From Nonomuraea thailandensis (lineage in GTDB: Bacteria; Actinomycetota; Actinomycetes; Streptosporangiales; Streptosporangiaceae), in contig NZ_JAMZEB010000002.1 of assembly GCF_024172165.1 (NCBI RefSeq), positions 12,173,501 to 12,237,500 on the forward strand: a stretch of DNA of 64,000 bases, written 5' to 3'. The notes beneath the pieces were generated by a model, which saw only the letters and a list, made by a program, of their open reading frames with translations, had not been told where the DNA came from and ran no database searches. The position numbers and the translations under genes are program-made. Below, in pieces: positions 8,836 through 16,951 of the stretch. Every line of letters starts with the position of its first letter. The first letter of the stretch is position 1.

Positions 8836-9060
8836 CTACTGCCGCCGCGACCGCCAGAGCCCGATGGCCGTGACCCTGGAGTCCACGCCGAGCTTGGCGT
8901 AGATCCGGTTGACGTGGTTCTTGACCGTTTTCTCGCTGAGAAACAGCCGCTGCGCGATCTGCCCGTTGGACTGACCGGTGGCGATCAGGTCCATGACCTC
9001 GGCCTCGCGTTTGCTCAGCGACGTGAACACGCTTTCGAAAGCTGCGTCGTCGACTCTCAT
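8836..9060 (-). CDS. Small stand-alone LuxR-type helix-turn-helix protein
   Basis: 74 residues, essentially only a GerE/LuxR DNA-binding domain: SLSKREAEVMDLIATGQSNG, then QIAQRLFLSEKTVKNHVNRI and YAKLGV. There is no receiver or ligand domain. GGAGG stands at a normal distance before the ATG, supporting a real short gene rather than a fragment. Such single-domain regulators are common in actinomycetes and may bind DNA without phosphorylation or be controlled by partner proteins. It is transcribed away from tRNA-His, and its leftward end is marked by the hairpin at 8811-8834. Target unknown. Confidence 0.72.
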   Translation of the reverse strand: MRVDDAAFESVFTSLSKREAEVMDLIATGQSNGQIAQRLFLSEKTVKNHVNRIYAKLGVDSRVTAIGLWRSRRQ

Positions 9061-9177
9061 CCGGCCTCCGGGGGCGCGCAGACTGTCAAGATCGCCGATG
9101 GCCCCCGTGCTGCCGGCGTTAGCGTTAGACAGCGAGCATAACCCGCATTGTCATGATTTGGGGCCGTTGCCCGGGAG

Positions 9178-9216
9178 AAAACGCGAACGGCCGGTCCTGA
9201 CGGACCGGCCGTTCGC
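9178..9216 (-). terminator. Intrinsic terminator of tRNA-His
   Basis: A perfect 15-bp inverted repeat (left arm 9183-9197, loop TGAC, right arm 9202-9216; core CGAACGGCCGGTCC) begins two bases past the encoded CCA end of tRNA-His. On the leftward strand it is followed by GTTTTC. This is a strong rho-independent terminator for the tRNA transcript and insulates the LuxR gene. Confidence 0.78.
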
Positions 9217-9218
9217 CT

Positions 9219-9295
9219 TGGGGTGAGTGAAGGGACTTGAACCCTCGACATCCAGGACCACAACCTGGCGCTCTGCCAACTGAGCTACACCCACC
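9219..9295 (-). tRNA. tRNA-His (anticodon GTG)
   Basis: A complete cloverleaf reads leftward. The acceptor GTGGGTG (9294-9288) pairs with CACTCAC, with one G:U. The D-arm is GCTC...GAGC, and the anticodon stem CCAGG/CCTGG frames a TTGTGGT loop giving GTG. The T-arm GAGGG/CCCTT carries TTCAAGT. The discriminator is C73, CCA is encoded (9219-9221), and a G at 9295 supplies the G-1 typical of tRNA-His. It lies next to orn, a frequent actinobacterial arrangement. Confidence 0.97.
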
Positions 9296-9326
9296 ATGGC
9301 CACCCGCTGTGTGGCGGCACAGGAAA

Positions 9327-9332
9327 AGTGTA
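9327..9332 (-). promoter_or_regulatory. Candidate -10 element for tRNA-His
   Basis: TACACT on the leftward strand, about 32 bases before the mature tRNA 5' end, is a good -10 hexamer and would place a start site near 9320. No convincing -35 hexamer is seen 16-18 bases upstream, so the call is tentative. Confidence 0.35.
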
Positions 9333-9362
9333 GCGGGATTCGGGAGTCTTTACGCCACCCGA

Positions 9363-9956
9363 TTAACCGCTGACGCGCTCAGCCAGGGCTCTGGCCGTGC
9401 TCGAATCGGGCCCAGGCTGCCCCACGAAGATGGCCGCGCGGTAGTAGCGCAGCTCCCTGATGCTCTCCGTGATGTCCGCCAAAGCCCGGTGTCCGCCCTG
9501 CTTTTCGGGCGCGGCGAAGTAGACCCGGGGGTACCACCGGCGCACCAGCTCCTTGATCGACGAGACGTCGATCATCCGGTAGTGCAAATACGCATCCACC
9601 CCGGGCATGTCGCGCGCGATGAACGTGCGATCCGTGCCGATCGAGTTGCCACACAGCGGCGCCTTCTTCGGCTCGGGCACGTGGCGGCGGATGTAGTCGA
9701 GCACGAGCGACTCCGCCTCGGACAACGTCACGCCGCCCGCCAGCTCGGGCAGCAGGCCCGAGGCGGTGTGCATCTCGCGCACGACCTGCGACATCTGCTC
9801 CAGCGACTCCGGCGGCGGCTTGATGACCACGTCGACGCCCTCGTCCAGCTGATTGAGCTCGCTGTCGGTGATGACGCACGCCACCTCGACGAGCGCGTCG
9901 CGGCTCAGGTCGAGCCCGGTCATCTCGCAGTCGATCCAGACCAGCAAGTCACTCAT
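9363..9956 (-). CDS. orn: Oligoribonuclease
   Basis: 197 residues, the usual length. This DEDDh exonuclease degrades 2-5 nt RNA (and pGpG) in the cytoplasm. Motif I is IDCEMTGLD (Asp9, Glu11). Later parts include LCGNSIGTDRTFI and YHYRMIDVSSIKEL-like residues (seen as YLHYRMIDVSSIKELVRRW), then HRALADI with the catalytic His and Asp. The ATG is preceded by GAGGAGATC. It is transcribed leftward toward tRNA-His but has its own intergenic upstream region. Function can be assigned with high confidence. Confidence 0.95.
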   Translation of the reverse strand: MSDLLVWIDCEMTGLDLSRDALVEVACVITDSELNQLDEGVDVVIKPPPESLEQMSQVVREMHTASGLLPELAGGVTLSEAESLVLDYIRRHVPEPKKAPLCGNSIGTDRTFIARDMPGVDAYLHYRMIDVSSIKELVRRWYPRVYFAAPEKQGGHRALADITESIRELRYYRAAIFVGQPGPDSSTARALAERVSG

Positions 9957-10025
9957 ACGATCTCCTCGCCCAGCGGCTCGGAGCGATCCGCCCGCTTGTT
10001 ACCCCCACCAGCCTAGTGCCACCGG

Positions 10026-11120
10026 TCAGGCGGGCTTGAGCGAGCTGAGAACCTTGCCGACCACGTCCGTGCCGAGATTGTCGGGAACGCTCACGTAGAC
10101 GATCGCCGGGCTCTGATCTTCGCCTCGGTCCATCAGCACGATGGCCCCGTTCTCCTTCTTCCACTTGTAGCCGTTCTCCTCCGAGATCTTGGTGAAGTCG
10201 AGCTCGAACTGCAGCACCCAGGCGTCCCGGTCGCCGATCTTCATGGCCTTGTCGGCGACGATCTCGCTCTCGTGCGCGGGCTCGTAGTACTGCGTGGAGA
10301 AGTGCACGAAGACGGCCTTGGCCGTCTCGCCCATGCCCGCGACGCCGCTGTACGGGTAGAGCTCGTTCAGCACGCCCGTGTAGACGTTGCCGATCCAGTC
10401 GCCCTCGCCCTTGTAGTTCTCGTGGGAGACGGCCTTGACCCCGGCGGTCCACTGCTGTTCGGCGGGGTTGCCGTTGTTGACGTCGCCGGGGGCCGCGACG
10501 CCCCAGTCGTCCGGCACCAGGAAGGAGACGCCGGCGCGCGGGTCGGTGACGGTGCCGTTGGCCGGCTGCGGGAACTCGCCGCCCTGGCTGGGCAGGGGCT
10601 GCTGCGACGGGGGCTCGTTCGTGGGCGGCTGCTGCGGCTCGAACGTGTCGGACCGCCTCGGCTGCGCCGCGCTGCCCGAGTCGCCGCTGTTGAGGAAGAA
10701 GATCCCGGCGACCACGATCAACGCGAGCACGACCAGCGCCGCCAGACCGCCGAACACCCAGGGCAGCGGGTTGCTCTGCTTGGGCGGCGGACCGTAGCCG
10801 GGGCCGGGCAGCGGCGCGCCGCCCCACTGCGGCTGCTGCTGGGTGGGCGCCGTGGGCGCGCCGTAGGCTCCCTGCCCGTACGTCGGCTGGCCGAACTGGG
10901 CCGTGGGGTTCGCCGGGGTCGCCGCCCAGCCGGGGCCGGACTGGGGCTGGAGCTGCGGCTGCTGCTGCGAAGGGGGCTGGGGCCCGGAGGACGGCTGGGG
11001 CTGGGACGCGCCCTGCTCCTGCGCATGGGTCGCGTCCGTCCACTGGTTGCCGTCCCACCAGCGGAGCTGGGGCTCGCCGTAGGGGTCCGGGTACCAGCCC
11101 GCGGGGGTCTGCGTGGTCAT
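10026..11120 (-). CDS. DUF2510 domain membrane protein with exported C-terminal domain
   Basis: 364 residues from the ATG at 11118-11120. The N-terminal DUF2510 module is clear (PAGWYPDPYGEPQLRWWDG, then NQWTDATH). A long Pro/Gln-rich cytoplasmic linker (about 40-115) follows, then one membrane helix (LPWVFGGLAALVVLALIVVA). A second Pro/Gln linker leads to a soluble domain of about 150 residues beginning near DPRAGVSFLVPDDWGV. DUF2510 modules sit on the cytoplasmic side and are thought to mediate interactions; the exported domain resembles the photosystem-biogenesis APE1-like fold seen in actinobacterial surface proteins. It precedes the kinase block and reads in the same direction, but the 52-base gap leaves co-transcription open. 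Confidence 0.75.
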   Translation of the reverse strand: MTTQTPAGWYPDPYGEPQLRWWDGNQWTDATHAQEQGASQPQPSSGPQPPSQQQPQLQPQSGPGWAATPANPTAQFGQPTYGQGAYGAPTAPTQQQPQWGGAPLPGPGYGPPPKQSNPLPWVFGGLAALVVLALIVVAGIFFLNSGDSGSAAQPRRSDTFEPQQPPTNEPPSQQPLPSQGGEFPQPANGTVTDPRAGVSFLVPDDWGVAAPGDVNNGNPAEQQWTAGVKAVSHENYKGEGDWIGNVYTGVLNELYPYSGVAGMGETAKAVFVHFSTQYYEPAHESEIVADKAMKIGDRDAWVLQFELDFTKISEENGYKWKKENGAIVLMDRGEDQSPAIVYVSVPDNLGTDVVGKVLSSLKPA

Positions 11121-11172
11121 GTTCGCCAGATTAGTAAGAAATCGCTTCGAGGTGCATGGGCGGATCCGGCGA

Positions 11173-12585
11173 TCAGCACTTGTACGTGAAGGTCGCCCTG
11201 TCGGTGATCTCCGGACCCGGCGTGATGATCCGCAGCGTCGCGGTGGCCTTGACACTGCTCCTGCCCTGCAACGTCCAGCGCAGCGGCACGGTGTACGAGG
11301 TCTGGTCGGCCTTCGTGCGCAGCGTTCCCTTGACGACTTCCTTGTCCAGGTTCTTGCGCCACTCGTAGGTGATCTCCCCGGGCGCCCCGTTCGTGACGAC
11401 GGTGCCGGTGATCATGACCGCGCTTCCGCAGCCCTGCGTCTTCTTCGGCGCCACCACGTTGATCGACTTCACCGCCAGGTCCGGCGCGTTCCCCAGCCTG
11501 AACCAGGCCAGGACCGCCCCCGCCATGATCACGGCGAAGACGACCGTGGCCAGGACCGTGCGCCGCCGCCGCGCCCGCGACGCCTTGGCCAGGCGCCCGC
11601 CCGGGCGGTGCACGGTGGCGGCCTCGTCGCGCCCCTCCCGCCAGATCCGCTGGGCCGGCGTCTCCGGCTCCTGCGGCTGCGTGCCGATGCCGGGCCCGAA
11701 CTGGAGCGGGCCGGCCGGCGGCCCCTGCGGCTGCGTGCCGACGCCGCCGCCGGACCGGAGCGGCCCCGCCGACTGCCCCGGCACGCGCAGCAGCGTGACG
11801 ATGTCGCCCTCGTCCCGCGGGGTCGGGACCGGGGGCCGCGCGTACGACGGCGGCTGCGCGAACGCCGACCGCCCGCGGGCCGCCCTGGCCAGGCCGTCCC
11901 TGCTGATCCTGCCGCCGGGCAGCCGCCCCCGCTCGTTGACCAGCAGGTCGCGGGCGGTGCCCAGGCCCAGGGTCTGGGCGGTGGCCGCGACGCGTTCGAA
12001 CAGCTCGGCGGACTCCGGAGCGCCGCGCCCGAAGGAGGCGGCCAGGCCGCGGGCCAGCGACGACCAGCCCGCCGCGTCCCGCTCGCGCGGCGAGACCCGG
12101 GCGCGGATGGCGTCGGACAGGCCGCGCTCCGACAGCAGCGAGACGCCCTCCGCGGTGATCACCACCGTGCCCGGGTGCACCGAGCCGTGGGTGATCCCGG
12201 CCGCGTGCAGCGCCAGCAGCGTCTGGGCGGTCTCCACCAGCAGGGACGCCGCGCCGTTCGGGTCGATGGGCGCGGCGGCCATCAGGTCGGCCAGCGTGGG
12301 GCTGACCGCCTGCGCGGTGAGCAGCCACACCTGGTCGCCGGCCGCCACCACGTCGGCCACGGGGATCAGCCCGGTCAGCCCGGCCAGCACGAGCCGCTGG
12401 TCGGTCATCACCGCCTGCACGACGCGGTCGCGCACGCCGGGCAGGCCGATGACCTTGGGGTCGAACAGCAGGGCGCCCGCCCTGCGGCCGTCGGGAGAGA
12501 TGGCGTCGATCCAGTTGCCGAGCTCGGTCATCCAGGTGTGCTCGGTGAGCCGGAATCCGGCGATACCGTTTCCAGGGTTGTCCAT
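11173..12585 (-). CDS. Membrane pseudokinase with exported Ig-like domain
   Basis: 470 residues. The N-terminal ~200 residues look like a degenerate protein-kinase lobe: LHAAGITHGSVHPGTVVI occupies the catalytic-loop place, but HRD is lost (HGSVHP), no DFG is present (LSERG), and neither a Gly-rich loop nor a VAIK lysine is seen. This resembles the kinase-homology region of mycobacterial MviN and similar pseudokinases. A Pro/Gln-rich linker follows, then one membrane helix (TVLATVVFAVIMAGAVLAWF, about 345-364). The exported C-terminal domain has two cysteines and the pattern TSYTVPLRWTL, close to repeats in the kinase encoded at 14347-16866. It is 22 bases after the preceding kinase gene, so co-transcribed. 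Likely a non-catalytic signalling partner of the two kinases; inferred. Confidence 0.72.
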   Translation of the reverse strand: MDNPGNGIAGFRLTEHTWMTELGNWIDAISPDGRRAGALLFDPKVIGLPGVRDRVVQAVMTDQRLVLAGLTGLIPVADVVAAGDQVWLLTAQAVSPTLADLMAAAPIDPNGAASLLVETAQTLLALHAAGITHGSVHPGTVVITAEGVSLLSERGLSDAIRARVSPRERDAAGWSSLARGLAASFGRGAPESAELFERVAATAQTLGLGTARDLLVNERGRLPGGRISRDGLARAARGRSAFAQPPSYARPPVPTPRDEGDIVTLLRVPGQSAGPLRSGGGVGTQPQGPPAGPLQFGPGIGTQPQEPETPAQRIWREGRDEAATVHRPGGRLAKASRARRRRTVLATVVFAVIMAGAVLAWFRLGNAPDLAVKSINVVAPKKTQGCGSAVMITGTVVTNGAPGEITYEWRKNLDKEVVKGTLRTKADQTSYTVPLRWTLQGRSSVKATATLRIITPGPEITDRATFTYKC

Positions 12586-12607
12586 CGCCGTTGCCCCCCG
12601 GCCGCGT

Positions 12608-14239
12608 CTAGCGCTTCCTTCTGTGGCGTCCCGCCATGCGGCGCCTCACCGCAAGTGTGACCGGTAGCGCGCCCGTCGTCACCAGGCCCAGCCCGGCCAG
12701 CGCACCGGCGGCCGTCAGCCGGGGCTCCTCGGGCGTGAACGTGGGCTCCTGACCGCCGCCGCCCGGCTCCTCGGTCGGCTCGCTCGTGGGGGTCTGCGTG
12801 GGCGAGGAGGTCGTGCGCGTCGGGGTCGGGGTCGGGGGCACCGGGACCGGGGTCGGGGTCGCGCGCGGGGTGGTCGGCCTGGTGGAGGGCGTGCGGTCCT
12901 CAACGTCGCCGCTGACGTCCGGCTCGGGGGTCGGCGTGGGCGTGGCCGTGCGGGTCGGCGTGGGCTTCCTGGTCTTGGGCGGCGTCTTCACCGGGGTGGG
13001 GGTGGCCGTCCTGGTGGGCGTGGCGCTCGTCGGCTGGACGACCGGCGGCGCGGCGGTGGCCGTGTCCGTCGGGGTGGGGTCGGGAGTGGTCTGGTCGAGG
13101 GTGGGCTCGGTGGTCTCCTCGGGCGCCGTCTCCTCGGGCTCGGGCGTGAACGCCTCCGTGGTGGCCGGCGTGACCGTGCTGGTCCCCGCCTGCAGCACCG
13201 GCTCGGCCGACCCGGCGGTGAGGATGACCACGACCGCCGCGACCAGCACGCCGACGCCCACCCCCGCCAGGGCGAGCTTGGCGGGCAGTTTGCTCAGCAG
13301 CCGCGTCGGCTCGGCGAAGCGGGTCTCGGCGAGTGAGGTCTGCGTCTCGGCCGGCTCCTCCAGCGCGCTGGGGAAGAGCAGCACCAGCAGGCCGGCCAGG
13401 GCCGCCAGGCGCCGCCGTCCGCGCTCCTCCCAGTCAGGTCCGTACGCCTCGGCCGCGACGGCCTCCAGCTCGGTCAGGAACGCCTCGGCGGACGGCGGCC
13501 GCTCGGCCGGGTCCTTGGCCAGGCCGCGCTCGACCAGCCCCTGCAGAGGCCCGGGAACCTCCTCGACGGGCGGCGGCGCGCTCTGGTGCTGGCGGGCCAG
13601 CGCCGCCATGTTGGGCGCGCGGAAGGGCCGCATGCCGGTCAGGCACTCGAAGAACACGACGGTGGCCGCGTACACGTCGGTCGCGGGCCCCGACGGGGAG
13701 CCCGACCACTGCTCGGGCGCCATGTACGGCGGCGTGCCCGCGGCGTTGGCGTCCTCCCCGACCCGGACGGCGATGCCGAAGTCCACGAGCTTGCTGGTGC
13801 CGTCGCCGCGCACCATGACGTTCTCGGGCTTGAAGTCGCGGTGCACGACGCCGATCGCGTGCGCCGAGGCCAGGCCGAGCAGCGAGCCCTTGAGCACGGC
13901 CAGCGCCGCCTCGGGGCCTGTGGGGCCCTCGGACCGGAGGAGCTCGCGCAGTGACACGCCGTTGATCAGCTCCATGACGATGGCCGCGCCCTGGCCGGCC
14001 TCGACGTAGTCGATCAGCCTGGCGTGGTACTGGCTCTGCAGCGTGGCCAATAAGCGGGCCTCGTGCCGGAAGCGTGCGACGAATCCGACGTCGGCCCTCA
14101 GCTCGTCGCTGAGGTACTTGATGGCGACTTCCGCGCCGTCGTGGTCACGCCTGGCCAGGACCACCCGACCGGCCGCGCCCGAGCCGAGCTCGCGCACCTC
14201 GGTGTAGCCGGGGACCCCCCATGGCCCAATCCCGTACAT
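12608..14239 (-). CDS. Transmembrane Ser/Thr protein kinase
   Basis: 543 residues. The Hanks-type kinase domain (about 12-275) is intact: Gly loop LGSGAAGRV, K41 in VAIKY, HRDFKPENV (catalytic D135), D153FG and PPYMAPEQW. After a basic stretch, a membrane helix (LALAGVGVGVLVAAVVVI, about 325-345) leads to a Thr/Pro-rich exported stalk of about 150 residues. A second hydrophobic helix near the end has a basic tail (AVRRRMAGRHRRKR), so the stalk may be anchored at both ends. No PASTA repeats are seen. The substrate is unknown; the downstream pseudokinase is the natural partner. GAGGAG precedes the ATG. The promoter probably lies in the 107-base gap upstream. Confidence 0.9.
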   Translation of the reverse strand: MYGIGPWGVPGYTEVRELGSGAAGRVVLARRDHDGAEVAIKYLSDELRADVGFVARFRHEARLLATLQSQYHARLIDYVEAGQGAAIVMELINGVSLRELLRSEGPTGPEAALAVLKGSLLGLASAHAIGVVHRDFKPENVMVRGDGTSKLVDFGIAVRVGEDANAAGTPPYMAPEQWSGSPSGPATDVYAATVVFFECLTGMRPFRAPNMAALARQHQSAPPPVEEVPGPLQGLVERGLAKDPAERPPSAEAFLTELEAVAAEAYGPDWEERGRRRLAALAGLLVLLFPSALEEPAETQTSLAETRFAEPTRLLSKLPAKLALAGVGVGVLVAAVVVILTAGSAEPVLQAGTSTVTPATTEAFTPEPEETAPEETTEPTLDQTTPDPTPTDTATAAPPVVQPTSATPTRTATPTPVKTPPKTRKPTPTRTATPTPTPEPDVSGDVEDRTPSTRPTTPRATPTPVPVPPTPTPTRTTSSPTQTPTSEPTEEPGGGGQEPTFTPEEPRLTAAGALAGLGLVTTGALPVTLAVRRRMAGRHRRKR

Positions 14240-14346
14240 AACGGACTCCTCTGGAGTTCAGTGGGCCCCCACCCTCATCAAACGGTCCGTAGCTTAACCA
14301 GAGGGAACCGCTTTCCCGCTACCGATATACGACAACTGGAGGAATA

Positions 14347-16866
14347 TCACTCAATGGTGTCCGTGGAGTCAGGGCTCGGCTCCCTCGTCGGCTCCTTGGA
14401 GGGCTCCTTGGTGGGCTCCTTGGTGGGCTCCTTCGTCGGCTGCCTCGTGGGCTCCTCGGTGGGCTCCTCCTCCGGGCACTTCGGCGTGGTGCCGCTGCGG
14501 GTGGCGGTGCCGTTGGCCGCCGCGGGAGCGGTGGAGGCCGTCACGGACCAGCTCGTGCCGCACGGCAACCGCACCTCGTAGCCGAGGGTCCGGCTGTAGG
14601 AGGTCTCGCCCGACAGGGTGACCGTCCGGGTGTTCGTGGACTCGCCGGCCCTGAACCTCACGGTGAGCCGTACCGGCCGGGTGTCGCCCGTCGTGACGCT
14701 GACGGGCGCGGTCAGCCCGCCCCTGGTGCCGACCTCGCCGATCGCGACCCGCCGCACCTGCGGCGGGCAGGGCACCGAGAAGCGCGCGGTGTCGGTCCTG
14801 TCGCCCGCGCTCACCTGCACCGACAGCGTGGAGCCGCAGGGGCGGGCCCTGAAGACGTGCCTGAACGTCTCGCTGTACGAGGTGCGCCCCGACAACGTCG
14901 CGGACCGGGTGGAGACCGGGTCGCCGTTGACCGCGAACCGGGCGCTGACCGGGATCTCGCCGGTGCCGCTCGCCGTGACCCGGACCCGCGCGGTGGCGGT
15001 GCGGGCGGGGGCGGCGGGCACGCTGAGCGTGACGTTCAGCGCGGTCACCCTGGTCGGGCAGGCCGGCAGGGTCACGGAGGCCGAGCGGGGGCCGCCGGCG
15101 GGCGCGGGGGTGGTGGTGACGGTCAGCGTGACCGTCCCGCCGCACGGGCGCTCGCCCATCGACCAGGTCAGCCGCCGGCTGTAGGTGCTCGCGCCGCTGA
15201 GGCGTACGCGCTCGGTGCGGCCGTCCTCGCCGGTCGCCGTCCAGGTCGCGACGGCGGTGACGGCGCCGGTGCCGCTGGTGCGCAGGCCGATCGTGGCGGC
15301 GGCCACGCCGTTCTCGCCGATCGTGATCTCGCCCACGGTCACCGCCAGCACCGACGTGACCGGCGGTGGCTCCTCGGTGGTGGGCGTGGTGGGCGGCGTG
15401 GTCGGAGGCGTGGTGGTCGGGGTCGTGGGAGGTGTCGTGGTCGGGGTCGTGGGAGGTGTCGTGGTCGGCGTGGTGGGAGGTGTCGTGGTCGGGGTGGTGG
15501 GAGCCGTGGTGGTCGGGGTGGTGGCGGGGGTGGTGGGCGTGCTGGTGGTGGGCCGGTTGGTCGCGGGGCGGGTGGCGCCGGCAGGAGGCTGCGGCCGGGA
15601 GGTCTCCGGGTCATCCTCCGGCGGGTCCGCCTCCGGCGAGGTCTGCGGCACGACCTGGGGCGTGAGGCCGGGCTCCGGGAGCGAGGGGTCGGGATCCGCC
15701 GATCCGGGAGGTGAGGACTCGGGCGGTGCGGGCTCGTCCGTGCTGGGCGTCCCGGCGACCGGCGCGGTCGCGATGCGGCTCGGCGGCACGGCCACCGCCG
15801 CCCCGACCGGCTGCTCGGGCGGCTGCCTGTTGGTCAGGACGACCACCACCGCCGCGGCCGCCACCGCGCTCACCGCGCCGCCCATGGCCAGCCGCCGGGC
15901 GTTCGTGCGCACCATGCGCCGCGCGCTCCCGCCGATCCTCCCGCGCACGCTGTCGAACACGGTCCTGGCCAGCGACGTGGCGGTCTCGGGCGGGGCCGGC
16001 TGGGGCATGGGCAGCAGCAGGGCCAGCAGGGCCACGAGCGCGGCCAGCCGCCGCCTTCCCCGCTCCTCCCAGTCCTCCCCGTACGCCGCCGCGGCCGCCG
16101 CCTCCAGCTCCGCCACGAACGTCAGCGCCCCGTCGGGCCGCCGCGCCGGGTCCTTGGCCAGCCCGCGCCGGATCAGGTCACGCACGGGCTCCGGCGCGTC
16201 GTGGAAGGGCACCGGGGCGTGGACGTGCTGGTACCCCAGGACGCTGGGCTCGGTGGACCGGTACGGCCGGTGCCCGGTCAGGCACTCGAAGAAGACGGCC
16301 GTGGCCGCGTACACGTCGGTCGCGGGGGAGGCCGTCCCGCCCTCCCACAGCTCCGGCGCCATGTACGGCGGCGTGCCCTCCGGATGCACGGCGGTGCCCT
16401 GGCGCACCGCGATCCCGAAGTCGACGAGCTTGCTGGCCCCGTCGTCCCGGACGAGCACGTTCTCGGGCTTGTAGTCGCGGTGCACCAGCCCCATGGCGTG
16501 CGCCCGGGCCAGGCCCAGCAGCGAGCCCTTCAGCACGACGAGCGCGGCCTCCGGCTCGGTCGTCCCGCTCTCGCGCAACAGGGCGCGCAGCGAGACGCCG
16601 TTGACCAGCTCCATCACGATGGCGGCGCCGCCGTCGTCCTGGATGTACTCCCACATCGTGGCGATGTTCGGATCGCGCAGCGTGGTGAGCAGCCGGGCCT
16701 CCGACTGGAACCTGGCCAGGGCGGAGGGATCCCGCAACAGCTCCTGGGACAGGTACTTGATCGCGACCTTGACGCCGGTCTCGTCGTGCACGGCGAGGAC
16801 GACGCGTCCGCTCGCGCCCGCCCCGAGCTGGTTGATTTCCGTATAACCGGGAGCGCTCCACTCCAT
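14347..16866 (-). CDS. Transmembrane Ser/Thr protein kinase with three exported Ig-like repeats
   Basis: 839 residues. The kinase domain (about 7-265) is intact: LGAGASGRV, K37 in VAIKY, HRDYKPENV (HRD at 129-131), DFG 149-151 and PPYMAPELW. A membrane helix (MGGAVSAVAAAAVVVVL, about 322-343) is followed by a Pro/Ser linker and a Thr/Pro tract of 24-bp DNA period. Three tandem ~90-residue beta-rich repeats follow; each has a TYSRRL/SYSETF/SYSRTL strand and a paired-cysteine pattern (PCGGT, PCGST, PCGTS, each closed by a later Cys). The C-terminal tail is a 12-bp repeat encoding EPTK-type units. No PASTA domains. It presumably senses an extracellular ligand. It is a close relative of the kinase at 12608-14239, separated by 107 bases. 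Confidence 0.9.
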   Translation of the reverse strand: MEWSAPGYTEINQLGAGASGRVVLAVHDETGVKVAIKYLSQELLRDPSALARFQSEARLLTTLRDPNIATMWEYIQDDGGAAIVMELVNGVSLRALLRESGTTEPEAALVVLKGSLLGLARAHAMGLVHRDYKPENVLVRDDGASKLVDFGIAVRQGTAVHPEGTPPYMAPELWEGGTASPATDVYAATAVFFECLTGHRPYRSTEPSVLGYQHVHAPVPFHDAPEPVRDLIRRGLAKDPARRPDGALTFVAELEAAAAAAYGEDWEERGRRRLAALVALLALLLPMPQPAPPETATSLARTVFDSVRGRIGGSARRMVRTNARRLAMGGAVSAVAAAAVVVVLTNRQPPEQPVGAAVAVPPSRIATAPVAGTPSTDEPAPPESSPPGSADPDPSLPEPGLTPQVVPQTSPEADPPEDDPETSRPQPPAGATRPATNRPTTSTPTTPATTPTTTAPTTPTTTPPTTPTTTPPTTPTTTPPTTPTTTPPTTPPTTPTTEEPPPVTSVLAVTVGEITIGENGVAAATIGLRTSGTGAVTAVATWTATGEDGRTERVRLSGASTYSRRLTWSMGERPCGGTVTLTVTTTPAPAGGPRSASVTLPACPTRVTALNVTLSVPAAPARTATARVRVTASGTGEIPVSARFAVNGDPVSTRSATLSGRTSYSETFRHVFRARPCGSTLSVQVSAGDRTDTARFSVPCPPQVRRVAIGEVGTRGGLTAPVSVTTGDTRPVRLTVRFRAGESTNTRTVTLSGETSYSRTLGYEVRLPCGTSWSVTASTAPAAANGTATRSGTTPKCPEEEPTEEPTRQPTKEPTKEPTKEPSKEPTREPSPDSTDTIE
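14378..14473. repeat. Eight 12-bp tandem units in the kinase 3' end
   Basis: Units resembling GGCTCCTTGGTG (14402-14413 and 14414-14425 are identical) repeat eight times in frame and encode the EPTK/EPSK/EPTR tail of the large kinase. Any change in copy number keeps the reading frame. Confidence 0.8.
15388..15540. repeat. 24-bp tandem repeat encoding a Thr/Pro stalk
   Basis: Imperfect copies of a ~24-bp unit containing GTGGTCGGGGTCGTGGGAGG encode TTPPTTPT units in the exported stalk of the large kinase. It looks like an extended, probably surface-spanning linker; the repeat is in frame throughout. Confidence 0.75.
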
Positions 16867-16876
16867 TTGCCTCTCC

Positions 16877-16900
16877 CATCAGGAGCCGGCCCACCTGATG
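16877..16900. promoter_or_regulatory. Inverted repeat upstream of the large kinase gene
   Basis: CATCAGG (16877-16883) and CCTGATG (16894-16900) are separated by 10 bases and end about 10 bases before the kinase ATG, just outside its GGGAGAG ribosome site. It could be an operator or a 5'-UTR hairpin. A chance 7-bp repeat cannot be excluded. Confidence 0.3.
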
Positions 16901-16951
16901 AGACGTACGATCAAGGAGTCAGGTTTTCCAGGTGGTTCCGGATTTATGGAA

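Noticed and set aside
8623..9141. Rightward 172-residue frame with a GGGGAG-like site
   Set aside because: The second half is the antisense of the LuxR-type gene and the first half has no domain or clear composition signal.
14378..15540. Repeats that might suggest a CRISPR array
   Set aside because: They are contiguous in-frame coding repeats without unique spacers and encode a stalk and tail.
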